DNA of 64,000 bases from Desulfonatronum thioautotrophicum (GCF_000934745.1 NZ_JYNO01000004.1:286035-350034), one strand, 5' to 3'. Positions 25,520 to 34,913 are shown, counted from the stretch's first letter. Numbers and translations: made by a program. The notes: a model not told the origin generated them from the sequence alone.

Positions 25520-28351
25520 TTTGACCCCGACGTGCCGCCGGCCGACCGCGCCAAGAACCGTTCCCTCTTCTTCGACGATCTGCTCGACGCCAAAGTGCGG
25601 GAGTTCAACCCGCGCTATGCGGAAGGCCCTGGAGCGCTGCTCGGGCAGTTCCGCCATCTCCACGCCGACATTTTCGGCAACCGGGAATTCGTCGAGCACC
25701 TGCGCAACCGGGGAAAGTTTTTCGATCACGAGGAGAGGCGCGAGCGCGATCTGATCCTGATCGATTATGATGATTCGGAAAGGCCGCCAGCGGCTCGCCG
25801 AAATGTTTACGAAGTCACCGAGGAGTGGGCCTTTCACAACGGCCACTACGGCACGCGGGAGGATGTGGTCTTTCTGATCAACGGCATCCCGGTGCTGGTG
25901 ATCGAGTGCAAGAATGCCAATAAAGACGAGGCCATTGCCCTTGGGGTAGACCAGATCCGCCGCTACCACCGCGAAACGCCCGAGTTGTTCGTATCCCAGC
26001 AGATCTTTACCGCCACCGACGCCATCGGCTTTTCCTACGGGGTCACCTGGAACACGGTGCGCCGGAATATCTTCAACTGGAAGGATGAGGAGGTCGGCAA
26101 GCTGGAGGCCAAGGTGAAGAGCTTCTGCGCCATCGGGCAGGTGCTCGCCTTCCTGAAGGACTACATCGTCTTTGCCGAGAAGGACGAGGAGCTGAACAAA
26201 TACATTCTGCGCCAGCACCAGACCGGCGCGGTGGAGGCGGCCGTCTCCCGGGCTCTTGATCCCAAGCGCACCCGCGGCTTGGTCTGGCACACCCAGGGCA
26301 GCGGCAAGACCTTCACCATGATCAAGGCGGCGGAGCGGCTCTTCCGCGCGCCCCAGGCGGACAAGCCCACGGTGCTGCTGATGATCGACCGCAACGAGCT
26401 GGAAGATCAGATGCTCAAGAATCTGGCCGCGCTGGGGCTGGGCAATCTGGAACATGCCGGAAGTATTGCGCGGCTGAACTCGCTGCTCCGCGACGACTAC
26501 CGGGGGATCATCGTGACCATGATTCACAAGTTCCGCGACATGCCGGCGAATATCAACACCCGTTCCAATATCTACGTGCTGATCGACGAGGCGCACCGCA
26601 CCACGGGCGGGGACCTGGGCAACTTCCTGATGGCCGGGTTGCCGAACGCCGGCTATATCGGCTTTACCGGCACGCCTGTGGACAAGACCGTTTACGGGCG
26701 CGGCACCTTCAAGACCTTCGGCTGCGAGGACGACAAGGGCTATCTGCACAAGTATTCCATTGCCGACAGCATCGGCGACGGCACTACCTTGCCGCTCTAC
26801 TACAGTCTGGCCGAAAGCGAGATGCTGGTCCCGCACGAAACCCTGGACAAGGAATTCCTCTCCCTGGCCGAAGCCGAGGGTGTGGCGGATATCGCGGAGT
26901 TGAACAAGATCCTGGAACGGGCGGTGAACCTGAAAAATTTCCTCAAGGGCTCGGACCGCATCCAGAAGGTGGCCCAGTATGTCGCGCGGCACTACCGCGA
27001 GAATGTCGAGCCGCTGGGGTACAAGGCCTTTCTGGTGGGCGTGGATCGCGAGGCCTGCGCCCTGTACAAGCATGCGCTGGACCGGTTTTTGCCGACCGAA
27101 TATTCCGAGGTGGTCTACACCGGCAACACCAACGACTCCGCGCTGCTCAAGGATTTCCACCTTGACCCGCGGCGGGAGCGGCAGATCCGCAAGAGCTTCG
27201 GCAAGCTCGACCAGCAGCCGAAGATCCTGATCGTCACCGAGAAGCTGCTCACCGGATTCGATGCCCCCGTGCTCTATGCCATGTACCTCGACAAGCCCAT
27301 GCGCGACCATACCTTGCTGCAGGCCATCGCCCGAGTGAATCGGCCCTACGAGAACGAGCAAGCCGAGATGGTCAAGCCGCACGGCTTCGTGCTCGATTTC
27401 GTCGGCATCTTCGAGAAGCTGGAAAAGGCCCTGGCCTTTGACAGCGAAGAGATCAACGCTATCGTCAAGGACCTGAAGCTGCTCAAGGTGCTGTTCCGGA
27501 ACAAGATGGAGCAACAGGCTCCGGGATACCTGGCGCTGATCGAGCGGAACTTTGACGACAAGGATGTCGATGCCTTGATCGAGCATTTTCGCGACCCGGA
27601 GCGGCGTAAGGCGTTTTTCAAGGAATTCAAAGAGATCGAGATGCTCTACGAGATCATCTCCCCGGATGCCTTTTTGCGGCCCTTTATCGATGATTACGGC
27701 ACGCTGGCGGCGATCTACGACGTGGTGAGAAAGGCCTACGCCAAGCGAATCCAGGTTGATCGCGATTTCCAGAAAAAGACCCGCGAGCTGGTTCAAAAGC
27801 ATGTCGGGACCGGATACATCCAGCCCGTGAACGAAGTGATCGAAATCAACGAGAATACCGCGCGATATATTGCCGAGAACAAAGGCGGGGACGGAAACAA
27901 GATCATCAACCTGGTCAAGAGCATTGAAAAAAAGGCCGAGGAGGAAAGCGACGATCCCTTTCTCATCGCCATGGCCCTGCGCGCCCAAGCGGTACGGGAG
28001 CGTTTTGAGGATCGTCAGGCCGGCACGGCTGAGGCGCTGGATACGTTGTTGCGGGAAGTGGAAGCAAATGAGGCGCGCAAAAGGGAGCAGGCGGAGAAGG
28101 GTTTTGATGGGCTGACCTACTTTGTCTACCGAACGCTCCTGGATGCGGGGATCACCGATGCGGAAGAGGCCAGCCGCGCCATCAAACGGGCCTTTGTGGA
28201 GTTTCCCAACTGGAACAAGAGCGAAAACGCGCTGCGCGAGCTGCGCAAAAAAGTGACCTTCGCCGTTCTCGCCAACAGCGACGACCTGAATCGGGTGACG
28301 GCCCTGGTTGATCAGCTTTTCAGGCTGCTGGAAAAGGCAAACCGGGTGTAA
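25412..28351 (+). CDS. hsdR: Type I restriction-modification system restriction subunit
   Basis: 979 residues, the usual size. The N-terminal nuclease motif is GIPVLVIECKNANKDEAI near residue 160, with its upstream Asp in EDVVFLING. The translocase begins near 285 with Walker A VWHTQGSGKTFTM, the DEAH-type box IDEAHRTTGGDLG near 390, and the later motif LLTGFDAPVLYAMYLDKPM near 610. A helical C-terminus binds the methylase core. It cuts DNA after ATP-driven translocation at unmethylated sites. The ATG at 25412 overlaps the fic remnant stop by one base; the same start in the duplicated copy supports it. Confidence 0.93.
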   Translation: MPKPGEHKTVQARILAYAEAIGWTFVSREEAERRRGFDPDVPPADRAKNRSLFFDDLLDAKVREFNPRYAEGPGALLGQFRHLHADIFGNREFVEHLRNRGKFFDHEERRERDLILIDYDDSERPPAARRNVYEVTEEWAFHNGHYGTREDVVFLINGIPVLVIECKNANKDEAIALGVDQIRRYHRETPELFVSQQIFTATDAIGFSYGVTWNTVRRNIFNWKDEEVGKLEAKVKSFCAIGQVLAFLKDYIVFAEKDEELNKYILRQHQTGAVEAAVSRALDPKRTRGLVWHTQGSGKTFTMIKAAERLFRAPQADKPTVLLMIDRNELEDQMLKNLAALGLGNLEHAGSIARLNSLLRDDYRGIIVTMIHKFRDMPANINTRSNIYVLIDEAHRTTGGDLGNFLMAGLPNAGYIGFTGTPVDKTVYGRGTFKTFGCEDDKGYLHKYSIADSIGDGTTLPLYYSLAESEMLVPHETLDKEFLSLAEAEGVADIAELNKILERAVNLKNFLKGSDRIQKVAQYVARHYRENVEPLGYKAFLVGVDREACALYKHALDRFLPTEYSEVVYTGNTNDSALLKDFHLDPRRERQIRKSFGKLDQQPKILIVTEKLLTGFDAPVLYAMYLDKPMRDHTLLQAIARVNRPYENEQAEMVKPHGFVLDFVGIFEKLEKALAFDSEEINAIVKDLKLLKVLFRNKMEQQAPGYLALIERNFDDKDVDALIEHFRDPERRKAFFKEFKEIEMLYEIISPDAFLRPFIDDYGTLAAIYDVVRKAYAKRIQVDRDFQKKTRELVQKHVGTGYIQPVNEVIEINENTARYIAENKGGDGNKIINLVKSIEKKAEEESDDPFLIAMALRAQAVRERFEDRQAGTAEALDTLLREVEANEARKREQAEKGFDGLTYFVYRTLLDAGITDAEEASRAIKRAFVEFPNWNKSENALRELRKKVTFAVLANSDDLNRVTALVDQLFRLLEKANRV

Positions 28352-28352
28352 T

Positions 28353-28679
28353 GTGACGGTACCGCCGGATCAAAAACGCGCGTTTAAAGATCGCGTCCTC
28401 CACTGGGCGAAAAAACTTGATGTTGACGTGGTCTGGCTTGGCATGCGCCCGATGCGGAGTAAATGGGCCTCCTGCTCCACCAACGGATATCTCAACTTCA
28501 GCACGGATCTGCTCGGGCTCCGGCAGGAGTTGTGGGACTACGTCATCGTCCACGAACTGCTCCACTTTTCTCTCCCAAACCACGGGAAACTCTGGAAAAG
28601 CCTGATGCGCGCCCACCTGGGCGAGTATGAGGCCCAGGAAATCGAGCTGAAGAAAATCGCGCATGACACTGCGGCGTGA
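28353..28679 (+). CDS. YgjP-like (DUF45) metal-dependent hydrolase
   Basis: 108 residues from a GTG start that almost abuts the hsdR stop (TAATGTG). The zinc motif HELLH is near residue 68, with a third ligand in LPNHGKLW; SKWASCSTNGYLNF precedes it, as in the SprT/YgjP family. Such proteins are often the last gene of type I restriction loci, where they may be proteases or regulators of HsdR turnover; that role is not proven. It is half the length of full YgjP, so this is a short form. Confidence 0.85.
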   Translation: MTVPPDQKRAFKDRVLHWAKKLDVDVVWLGMRPMRSKWASCSTNGYLNFSTDLLGLRQELWDYVIVHELLHFSLPNHGKLWKSLMRAHLGEYEAQEIELKKIAHDTAA

Positions 28680-28760
28680 GACAGCCTGGCCTGCTGCTGG
28701 TCGCCGCCGTTTGTGTTTTATCTTCTGTAAATCAATATTCCAACTTCAAGGAAGGAACCT

Positions 28761-30200
28761 ATGCTGCTCAAACATTATTTTGTCGAAAAGATCGCCCACA
28801 GTTCCTACATTCTGGCCGGCAGCAAGAGCTGCGCGGTTATTGATCCGCAGCGCGATGTGGAGGTCTACATCCAGGCCGCGCGGGCGATGGGCGTGACGAT
28901 CACCCATATTCTGCAAACCCATCTGCACGCGGACTTCATTTCCGGGCACATGGATCTGGCAGCCCAAACCGGCGCGAAGATCTATGTAGCCAAGTCAGCA
29001 CAGTGCACCTTTGCCCATGAACCGCTGGTGGAGGGTGACGTGATCGAGCTGGAGGACATGCGCCTGGAGGTGCTGGAAACGCCGGGACATACGCCGGAGC
29101 ATCTGAGTTATGTAGTGATGGACACCTCGCGTTCCGAGAGCCCTGTCGGCGTTTTTGTCGGAGATACCTTGTTCGTCGGCGATGTCGGGCGGCCGGATCT
29201 GTTTCCGAATAGGGCCCAGGAACTGGCCGCAAAGCTGTACCACAGCCTGCACGACAAGCTGCTCAAGCTGCCGGACTACTGCGAGGTTTATCCGGCGCAT
29301 GGTGCGGGATCGCTGTGCGGGCGGTCCATGGGCGCGAAGCAGACGAGTACCATCGGTTATGAGCGCGCCTTCAATGCCGCGCTGCAGCTTGCGGACAAGG
29401 CCGCGTTCATCAAATCCCTGACGGAAAACATGCCGGAGGCCCCGGATCACTTCAGCCGCTGCAGCGACATCAACCGCAAAGGGCCGCGCCGGATTGCCGA
29501 GCTGCCTGGTCTTGATGAGCTGGATGCCCGGCAGTTCAGGGAGCGGGTGGCCGACCCCGGGGCGTTGGTGCTGGATGTACGCGGCTACCATGCGTTTGGC
29601 GGCCAGCATATCCCCGATGCCTGGCACCTGGATCTGAACGGCAATTTTCCCACCTTTGCCGGATGGGTGCTGCCTACAGACAAGGACATTTTGCTGGTGG
29701 CCGAGGGGTATCAGCAAGCCGTGGACGCCAACCTTTGGGTCCGGCGAGTGGGGGTGGACCGCGTTGTCGGGTATCTCAAGGGCGGCATGCCGGGCTGGGC
29801 AGTGGTCGGACTGGCCTCGCGGAGCGTGCCGCAGATTTCCGAAGAGGTTCTGCATGGCCGGATGAGTACGGCACCGGCCCTGCAATTGGTGGATGTGCGC
29901 GCCCCGAACGAATTTGCCAACAGCCACATCCAGGGGGCGGTGAACATTCCGGTGGCTGACCTGCGGGGTCGCTGGTCGGAACTGCGCAAGGACCTTCCGA
30001 CGGTGGTGATCTGCAGCTCCGGCATTCGCTCCAGCCTTGCGGCAAGCATCCTGCTGCGGCAGGGCTTTGAGGACGTCACCAACGTGGCGGGCGGCATGAC
30101 GGGCTACAGCGCCGCTGGTTATGCCAAGCAATGCCGCGTCTGTGAGATTCCTCACGGCTCGCGATTTGTTGTCGGTGTGCAGGACCAGGAAACGCAGTAG
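28761..30200 (+). CDS. MBL-fold hydrolase with two rhodanese domains
   Basis: 479 residues. The metallo-beta-lactamase part (1-245) has THLHADFISGH near residue 53, HTPEH near 112, GDTLFVGDVGRPDL near 135 and PAHGAGSLCG near 178, as in persulfide dioxygenase-like and glyoxalase II-like enzymes. Two rhodanese domains follow. The first (about 265-350) has lost the catalytic cysteine (LLVAEGYQQ). The second (about 370-460) keeps it in VVICSSGIRSS near 417. The enzyme probably handles protein- or glutathione-bound persulfide. It is 22 bases before the second YeeE/YedE pair, so one sulfur-transfer operon is likely. Confidence 0.88.
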   Translation: MLLKHYFVEKIAHSSYILAGSKSCAVIDPQRDVEVYIQAARAMGVTITHILQTHLHADFISGHMDLAAQTGAKIYVAKSAQCTFAHEPLVEGDVIELEDMRLEVLETPGHTPEHLSYVVMDTSRSESPVGVFVGDTLFVGDVGRPDLFPNRAQELAAKLYHSLHDKLLKLPDYCEVYPAHGAGSLCGRSMGAKQTSTIGYERAFNAALQLADKAAFIKSLTENMPEAPDHFSRCSDINRKGPRRIAELPGLDELDARQFRERVADPGALVLDVRGYHAFGGQHIPDAWHLDLNGNFPTFAGWVLPTDKDILLVAEGYQQAVDANLWVRRVGVDRVVGYLKGGMPGWAVVGLASRSVPQISEEVLHGRMSTAPALQLVDVRAPNEFANSHIQGAVNIPVADLRGRWSELRKDLPTVVICSSGIRSSLAASILLRQGFEDVTNVAGGMTGYSAAGYAKQCRVCEIPHGSRFVVGVQDQETQ

Positions 30201-30222
30201 CAGGAACCCGGAGGAAAATCTT

Positions 30223-30747
30223 ATGGAATTTTTGACCGAGGTGCGCTGGTCGCCCTACATCGTGGGGATCGGGATCGGCGTGTTGAGTTGGCTGACATTT
30301 CTTATTTCCAGGCAGCCTCTGGCCTGCTCCACCACCTTTGCCCGCACCAGCGGTCTGCTGGAGCGGCTGATGCGTGGAACGCGGGTCGAAAACATGCGCT
30401 ATTATCAGGAAATCAAGCTGACCTGGGGCTGGCAGGGCATGCTGGTGGTGGGCATCGTCTGCGGAGCGCTGCTGTCGGCGCTGCTGTCCGGTGATTTTCA
30501 GGGACAATGGGTGCCGGATCGTTGGGCGGCAACGTTTGGCGATAGTGTTCTGCCGCGCCTGTTGGTGGCGCTTTTGGGCGGAATTTTCATGGGCTTTGGC
30601 GCACGCTGGGCCAACGGCTGCACCAGTGGCCACGGTATCAGCGGCTCAATGCAGTTGGCCGTGTCCAGCTGGATTTCCGCCCTGTGCTTTTTTATCGGCG
30701 GAATTCTGACCGCCAAGTTCATCTTCAACGTCATCGGCGGGGGGTGA
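30223..30747 (+). CDS. YeeE/YedE-family transporter subunit (N-half), second copy
   Basis: 174 residues with the signature GARWANGCTSGHGISGSMQLA near residue 126, plus a second cysteine in PLACSTTFARTSGLLE near residue 28. GGAGG precedes the ATG. It is a paralogue of the gene at 18926, but the N-terminus differs. It belongs to the operon with the MBL-rhodanese protein and the next gene. Confidence 0.9.
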   Translation: MEFLTEVRWSPYIVGIGIGVLSWLTFLISRQPLACSTTFARTSGLLERLMRGTRVENMRYYQEIKLTWGWQGMLVVGIVCGALLSALLSGDFQGQWVPDRWAATFGDSVLPRLLVALLGGIFMGFGARWANGCTSGHGISGSMQLAVSSWISALCFFIGGILTAKFIFNVIGGG

Positions 30748-30752
30748 GGGTG

Positions 30753-31307
30753 ATGGGAACAACGCAAAAATTACACAAAGCGCCTCTGATGTGGGGCCTA
30801 TTTTTTGGGATCATTTTCGGGTTTCTGCTGCACAAAGGCGGAGCCACCAAATACGATGTGATTCTTGGTCAGCTGCTGCTCACGGATTTCACCGTGGTGA
30901 AGATCATGCTTTCGGCTGTGGTGACCGGCATGCTGGGCATCTATTTCATGAAGGCCCGGGGATGGGTCACGCTGTCCATCAAATCCGGGTCGCTGGGTAT
31001 GAACGTGATCGGCGGGTTGATCTTTGGCGTGGGGTTTGCCGTGCTGGGCTATTGCCCAGGCACCATTGCCGGGGCCATTGGTAACGGCTACCTGGACGCC
31101 CTGGTGGGTGGGCTGGCCGGGATCATCATCGGCAGCGGTTTGTTTGCCGCGCTCTACCCGAAACTCAGGGGCGGCATTCTGGCCAAGGGCGATTTCGGCG
31201 ATCTGACCCTGCCCCGACTGTTCAGGGTCAATGACTGGCTGGTGGTGGTTCCAGTGGCCGCCTTGTTGGTGTTGCTGCTGGTCGGGCTTGAATTGGCCGG
31301 GTTGTAA
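30753..31307 (+). CDS. YeeE/YedE-family transporter subunit (C-half), second copy
   Basis: 184 residues, hydrophobic, with GVGFAVLGYCPGTIAGAI near residue 98. The ATG at 30753 follows GGGGTGAGGG closely; GTG at 30750 is possible. It is the paralogue of the gene at 19453. Together the two halves should form one sulfur-compound channel. Confidence 0.9.
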   Translation: MGTTQKLHKAPLMWGLFFGIIFGFLLHKGGATKYDVILGQLLLTDFTVVKIMLSAVVTGMLGIYFMKARGWVTLSIKSGSLGMNVIGGLIFGVGFAVLGYCPGTIAGAIGNGYLDALVGGLAGIIIGSGLFAALYPKLRGGILAKGDFGDLTLPRLFRVNDWLVVVPVAALLVLLLVGLELAGL

Positions 31308-31577
31308 TTTCGATGTGCAGCAAATAGGGCACGGATGGCCAACGCGAGGTCAAGATCAAGATCAAGATCGCAGTTATTCGCTGGATTTCCGCTCCCGGTC
31401 TGCATGACGGTCAGGTCTTCCGGAGCGGCCTGTTTTTCAATGCGGGCGCCACGTCACGCATGTCCATGGAAATGGGTGGTCCGTCCGTTATTGTGGGCGA
31501 ATTGAGAAGGCTTTTTCCGATTTCGATTTCAATTTGGACTGGAATTCGGGTTTAATTGCATAGAAGGGGGATAGTGG
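31308..31577. repeat. Intergenic stretch with short hexamer arrays
   Basis: No gene. It holds three CAAGAT units (31351-31368) and two GATTTC units (31519-31530). The latter unit returns at 33654. The stretch also carries the probable promoter of the EamA gene. Confidence 0.5.
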
Positions 31578-32549
31578 ATGGCCGAGAGATCGCCGACCCG
31601 GAACGGGTCGGTTTCATCCGTGAAACTGGCGGGGTTGAGTACCCTGTTTGTCGCCCTTGCGGCGTTTTTTTGGGGGTTGTCAGGCGGGGTCGGCGGTATT
31701 CTCACGGGTCAGGGTTGGGATCCGGTTGTGGTGTCGTTCTACCGCGGGGCCATCGGATTGCTTTTCGTGCTCGGCTGGCTTGCGGTGCGTCCGCAGGGCA
31801 GTGGGTTGGGTAGTGGCCGGCTTTGGTTCTGGTCGGTGATTGCCGGCGTGGGTGTCGCCGGGAACTTTTCCTTCTATTTCTTGAGCATTGCCGAGGGCAG
31901 TGTCGCGGTGGCAGCAACCTTGATGTACTGTGCGCCGGTGTTCGTCTATCTTGTGTCCTTTGCATTGAAGCTGGAAAAACCCACCCTGTTCAAATTGGTC
32001 GCCATCGCGATCGTCATGCTGGGAGTGGTGCTGCTGACCGGAATTTACGAAGTTGGAGCCGGTGAGGTCACGCCCATCGCCGCCGGTGCCGGCCTTATGG
32101 CCGGGCTGTCCTACGCGGTATTCATTTTCGGCTTCAAGTTCGCGGCACCGAACGGCAGCCCGCAAGCCATTCTTGTGATTGCGTTCGCAGTCCTGGTCAT
32201 CGTCCTTTTCACCCTCAGCGATGCCGAGCAGGCTGTGGCCGTGCTGAGCACGCCAAGCTGGCCGCTGTTCATTTTCTTGGGGGTGTTTGGCGCTGGGCTG
32301 TCGTTCATTTTCTATATCGTCGGCCTGAACCACACCGCTCCGGCCGTTGCCTCGATCGTGGCCATGGTTGAACCGGTGACCGCATCGCTTTTCGGCGTCA
32401 TGTTTTTGAACGAAAGCCTAGCCGTGATCCAGATTTTGGGCATGGCCCTGATCGTTTGCACGGTGACCGCCCTGAGCATCGCTTCGAGCATACAAAAGGA
32501 TTCGATTCCGCCCCAGCCGCGTGTCGATGGAGAGCCCGGCGAGGGGTAG
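31578..32549 (+). CDS. EamA/DMT-family transporter
   Basis: 323 residues, ten predicted membrane helices in two EamA repeats. The first repeat has AAFFWGLSGGVGGILTGQG and the second VEPVTASLFGVMFLNESL, the standard EamA ending. GGGGGA precedes the ATG. Drug/metabolite transporters of this class export amino acids, sugars or other small metabolites; the substrate is unknown. It converges with another EamA gene of a different subgroup. Confidence 0.88.
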   Translation: MAERSPTRNGSVSSVKLAGLSTLFVALAAFFWGLSGGVGGILTGQGWDPVVVSFYRGAIGLLFVLGWLAVRPQGSGLGSGRLWFWSVIAGVGVAGNFSFYFLSIAEGSVAVAATLMYCAPVFVYLVSFALKLEKPTLFKLVAIAIVMLGVVLLTGIYEVGAGEVTPIAAGAGLMAGLSYAVFIFGFKFAAPNGSPQAILVIAFAVLVIVLFTLSDAEQAVAVLSTPSWPLFIFLGVFGAGLSFIFYIVGLNHTAPAVASIVAMVEPVTASLFGVMFLNESLAVIQILGMALIVCTVTALSIASSIQKDSIPPQPRVDGEPGEG

Positions 32550-32606
32550 GCTGAATGGCGGTCCGCCAATTGCTTGTTGCCTGGTTCCGGGAAATTCATG
32601 CCCCGC

Positions 32607-33533
32607 TTACCCATGCAGCAACAAGATGGCCAGAATCGCCAGGATCAGCCCCAGCAGGCGGTTCAAGTTCAGTTTCTCCTTGAAAATGAGCACGGACAGG
32701 ACCACGGCCACCAGGAAGTGCATGCCGTTGACCGAGGCGACGATGGCCAGCGGGCCCAGGGCCAGGGCCTTCAGGAACAGGTAGAAACCGGCCAGATTGA
32801 GCAGGCCCATGGCCAGGCCGATGATCACGGCCTGTTGGCGTGATTTTTTGTCCTGGGTTGCCGCCAAAGTTTCCTTTTTGTGTGTATCCTGGGCCCGGCC
32901 AAGTTCCTGTCCCCGCATCAGTCCCCTGACCACGGCAGCCAGTTTCGGGCCCAGGGTGAACAGGGTGGAGAAGATGTAGGACAGGGCGATGAAGGCCAGG
33001 AGATCCGTGTGCTCGGCCGCGTATTTGGAGCTGATGGCCGAAAGGGCCCCGGCCAGCATGGCCAGGAAAACCAACGGAAGACCCTTGGCCTTGGCCCGGA
33101 CCTCGCTGTCCGGAGCACTGTCCCGAGCCAGCACCCAGATGGTGGCAAAGGAAAGCAGGACGCCCAAGGTCTGCATGGGGGCCAGCCGTTCCTGGAGAAA
33201 GAGCACGGCAAAGCAGACCACCAGCACGATGTTCATCCGGATCAGAGGATAGGCCACGGTGGCCGGCATGTGCTTCAGGGCCTGGATATGGGCCAGGGTG
33301 GCGACGACAAAGGTCAGGCTGTTGGCCAAAGAGATCAGGACCAGGAAAAGCATGCTGGGAATTACCGGCGGGCGCAGGATCAGCAGGCCTGAGCTGAGCA
33401 CGGCCACGGTGACCATGAAGCAGAGGGTGGTCAGGAAGGTGGGGCAGTTCTTGGCTGCCGCGACCTTGTACAAAAAACGCTGCCCGCCCAGAAGCAGCAG
33501 GGCCGCAAGGGAAAAGAGATACCAGGTTTGCAT
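32607..33533 (-). CDS. EamA-family transporter with long central loop
   Basis: 308 residues in two EamA repeats. The first repeat ends in LIRMNIVLVVCFAVLFLQERLA and the second in VAVVLSVLIFKEKLNLNRLLG. A charged loop (EVRAKAKG and GRAQDTHKKETLAATQDKKS) joins the halves on the cytoplasmic side. It is probably an inner-membrane exporter of unknown substrate. Hexamer repeats lie about 120 bases upstream, beside the hemW stop. Confidence 0.85.
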   Translation of the reverse strand: MQTWYLFSLAALLLLGGQRFLYKVAAAKNCPTFLTTLCFMVTVAVLSSGLLILRPPVIPSMLFLVLISLANSLTFVVATLAHIQALKHMPATVAYPLIRMNIVLVVCFAVLFLQERLAPMQTLGVLLSFATIWVLARDSAPDSEVRAKAKGLPLVFLAMLAGALSAISSKYAAEHTDLLAFIALSYIFSTLFTLGPKLAAVVRGLMRGQELGRAQDTHKKETLAATQDKKSRQQAVIIGLAMGLLNLAGFYLFLKALALGPLAIVASVNGMHFLVAVVLSVLIFKEKLNLNRLLGLILAILAILLLHG

Positions 33534-33653
33534 GGAAATGATCCGTGTTCAAAAGGCAGGAGGAGGGAAGAAGGTTTTTCAGGCGACTTCATGATCGAAA
33601 TCGCCATGGATATTGAAGTCGCTATTGTCACTGTGCCATGATTATGGTGAATC

Positions 33654-33686
33654 GATTTCGATTTCGATTTCGATTTCGATTTCGAT
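33654..33686. repeat. GATTTC hexamer array
   Basis: Five exact GATTTC units (33654-33683) followed by a GAT. It is next to the hemW stop codon (33686-33688), so it lies in the hemW 3' region. On the plus strand it reads as RF repeats in a spurious frame. Confidence 0.85.
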
Positions 33687-34891
33687 TATGGTTTGGATGC
33701 TGTTGGGATGGGTGGATGTTTTTCGTTGTTTGGGAGGTTGTCGGGGATTTCCTGGAGAAAACGCTCCAGGATGGTGTTGCTGACCAGCATGCCGGATCTG
33801 GTCAGGCGCAGCAGTCCGGAATGGACCCGGATCAGATCGTTTTGGCGCAGCACCTGGACCAGGCTGTGGTGCTGTCCCAGGAAGTTCTGGCCCGTAAGCC
33901 GCTGGTAGGCCTGCAGGTCCAGCCCTTGCGTGGTGCGCAGGGAAAGCATGACCAGCTCTTTGGCCTTGTCCGCGGGCGAGAGGGCCGTGGATGACCCGCC
34001 GATGCTTCCCTGGTGGACCTGCTCGGCATAGACTTGGAGGTTCTTGGGATTTTCCCAGCGCATTCCGCCCAGGGTGGAGACCGCTCCGGCTCCCAGTCCG
34101 AGATACCCCTGGGATTGCCAGTAGCCCTGGTTGTGGCGGCAGATGAAGCCCATCCGGCTGAAATTGGAGATTTCGTACTGCAGGTATCCGCTGGCTTCCA
34201 GTAACTCGGCACCGTGCAGGAACATCTTGGCCTGCTCGGACTCGGGCGGCAGGAGAACCCGGCCAGCGGCCTCATGCTGGGCCAGGGGTGTTTGCTCTTC
34301 CAGGGTCAGGCCGTAGCAGGAGATGTGTTGGGGCTCAAGCTTGACCACTGTTTCCAACTCGCGCAGCCATTCCAGAGCCCGTTGTCCGGGCAGTCCCCAG
34401 ATCAGGTCCACGCTGATGTTTCCAAAACCGGCCTTGCGGGCCATATCCACCACCCGGACGCCCTGAGCGGCCTGATGGCGGCGGCCGAGCACCTCCAGCA
34501 TGGCGTTGTCCAGGCTTTGCAATCCCAGACTGAGCCTGTTCACGCCCAGGGTGAGCAGCCCGCGTAGAAATTCCAGATCCGCGGCGGAATCCGGATTGGC
34601 TTCCATGCTCCATTCCAGGGAGGGAGCCAGCCTGAAGCTCCGGGACAGGGCCGTGGTCACGCGCTCCAGCTGGGCCAGGGAAAGGAGACTTGGCGTGCCG
34701 CCGCCGATGTACACGGAGGATATTGGCCGCTGAACCCCGGTCTGGTCCAGCCGTGTCCCCCAGAGGGCGATTTCGGCCTCAAGGGCACCCAGGTAGGCGT
34801 CCAGATCGGCCGCCGCGGGGTTGGGGATGGAAAAAAACGAGCAATAGTCGCACTTGCTCCGACAAAACGGGATGTGAAGATACAACAGCAT
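33686..34891 (-). CDS. hemW: Radical SAM heme chaperone HemW
   Basis: 401 residues. The radical-SAM cluster motif is FCRSKCDYCSF (CxxxCxxC) near residues 9-16, then YIGGGTPSLL near 62 and SLGLQSLDNAMLEVLGR near 120. The C-terminal HemW_C winged-helix domain holds ELVMLSLRTTQGLDL. HemW lacks the extra cysteine of the oxygen-independent coproporphyrinogen dehydrogenase HemN (CxxxCxxCxC), and here the residue after CDYC is serine, which supports HemW. It inserts heme into respiratory proteins. It is the last gene of a minus-strand run including queH and rng. Confidence 0.88.
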   Translation of the reverse strand: MLLYLHIPFCRSKCDYCSFFSIPNPAAADLDAYLGALEAEIALWGTRLDQTGVQRPISSVYIGGGTPSLLSLAQLERVTTALSRSFRLAPSLEWSMEANPDSAADLEFLRGLLTLGVNRLSLGLQSLDNAMLEVLGRRHQAAQGVRVVDMARKAGFGNISVDLIWGLPGQRALEWLRELETVVKLEPQHISCYGLTLEEQTPLAQHEAAGRVLLPPESEQAKMFLHGAELLEASGYLQYEISNFSRMGFICRHNQGYWQSQGYLGLGAGAVSTLGGMRWENPKNLQVYAEQVHQGSIGGSSTALSPADKAKELVMLSLRTTQGLDLQAYQRLTGQNFLGQHHSLVQVLRQNDLIRVHSGLLRLTRSGMLVSNTILERFLQEIPDNLPNNEKHPPIPTASKP

Positions 34892-34913
34892 CTGGTAGGG
34901 GGCTTGGCAGGAG

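Noticed and set aside
31154-31405. Minus-strand frame with LDLDLDL repeats
   Set aside because: It is the translation of the CAAGAT array opposite the YeeE gene.
33638-33994. Plus-strand frame with RFRFRFRF
   Set aside because: It is the GATTTC array followed by the antisense of hemW.
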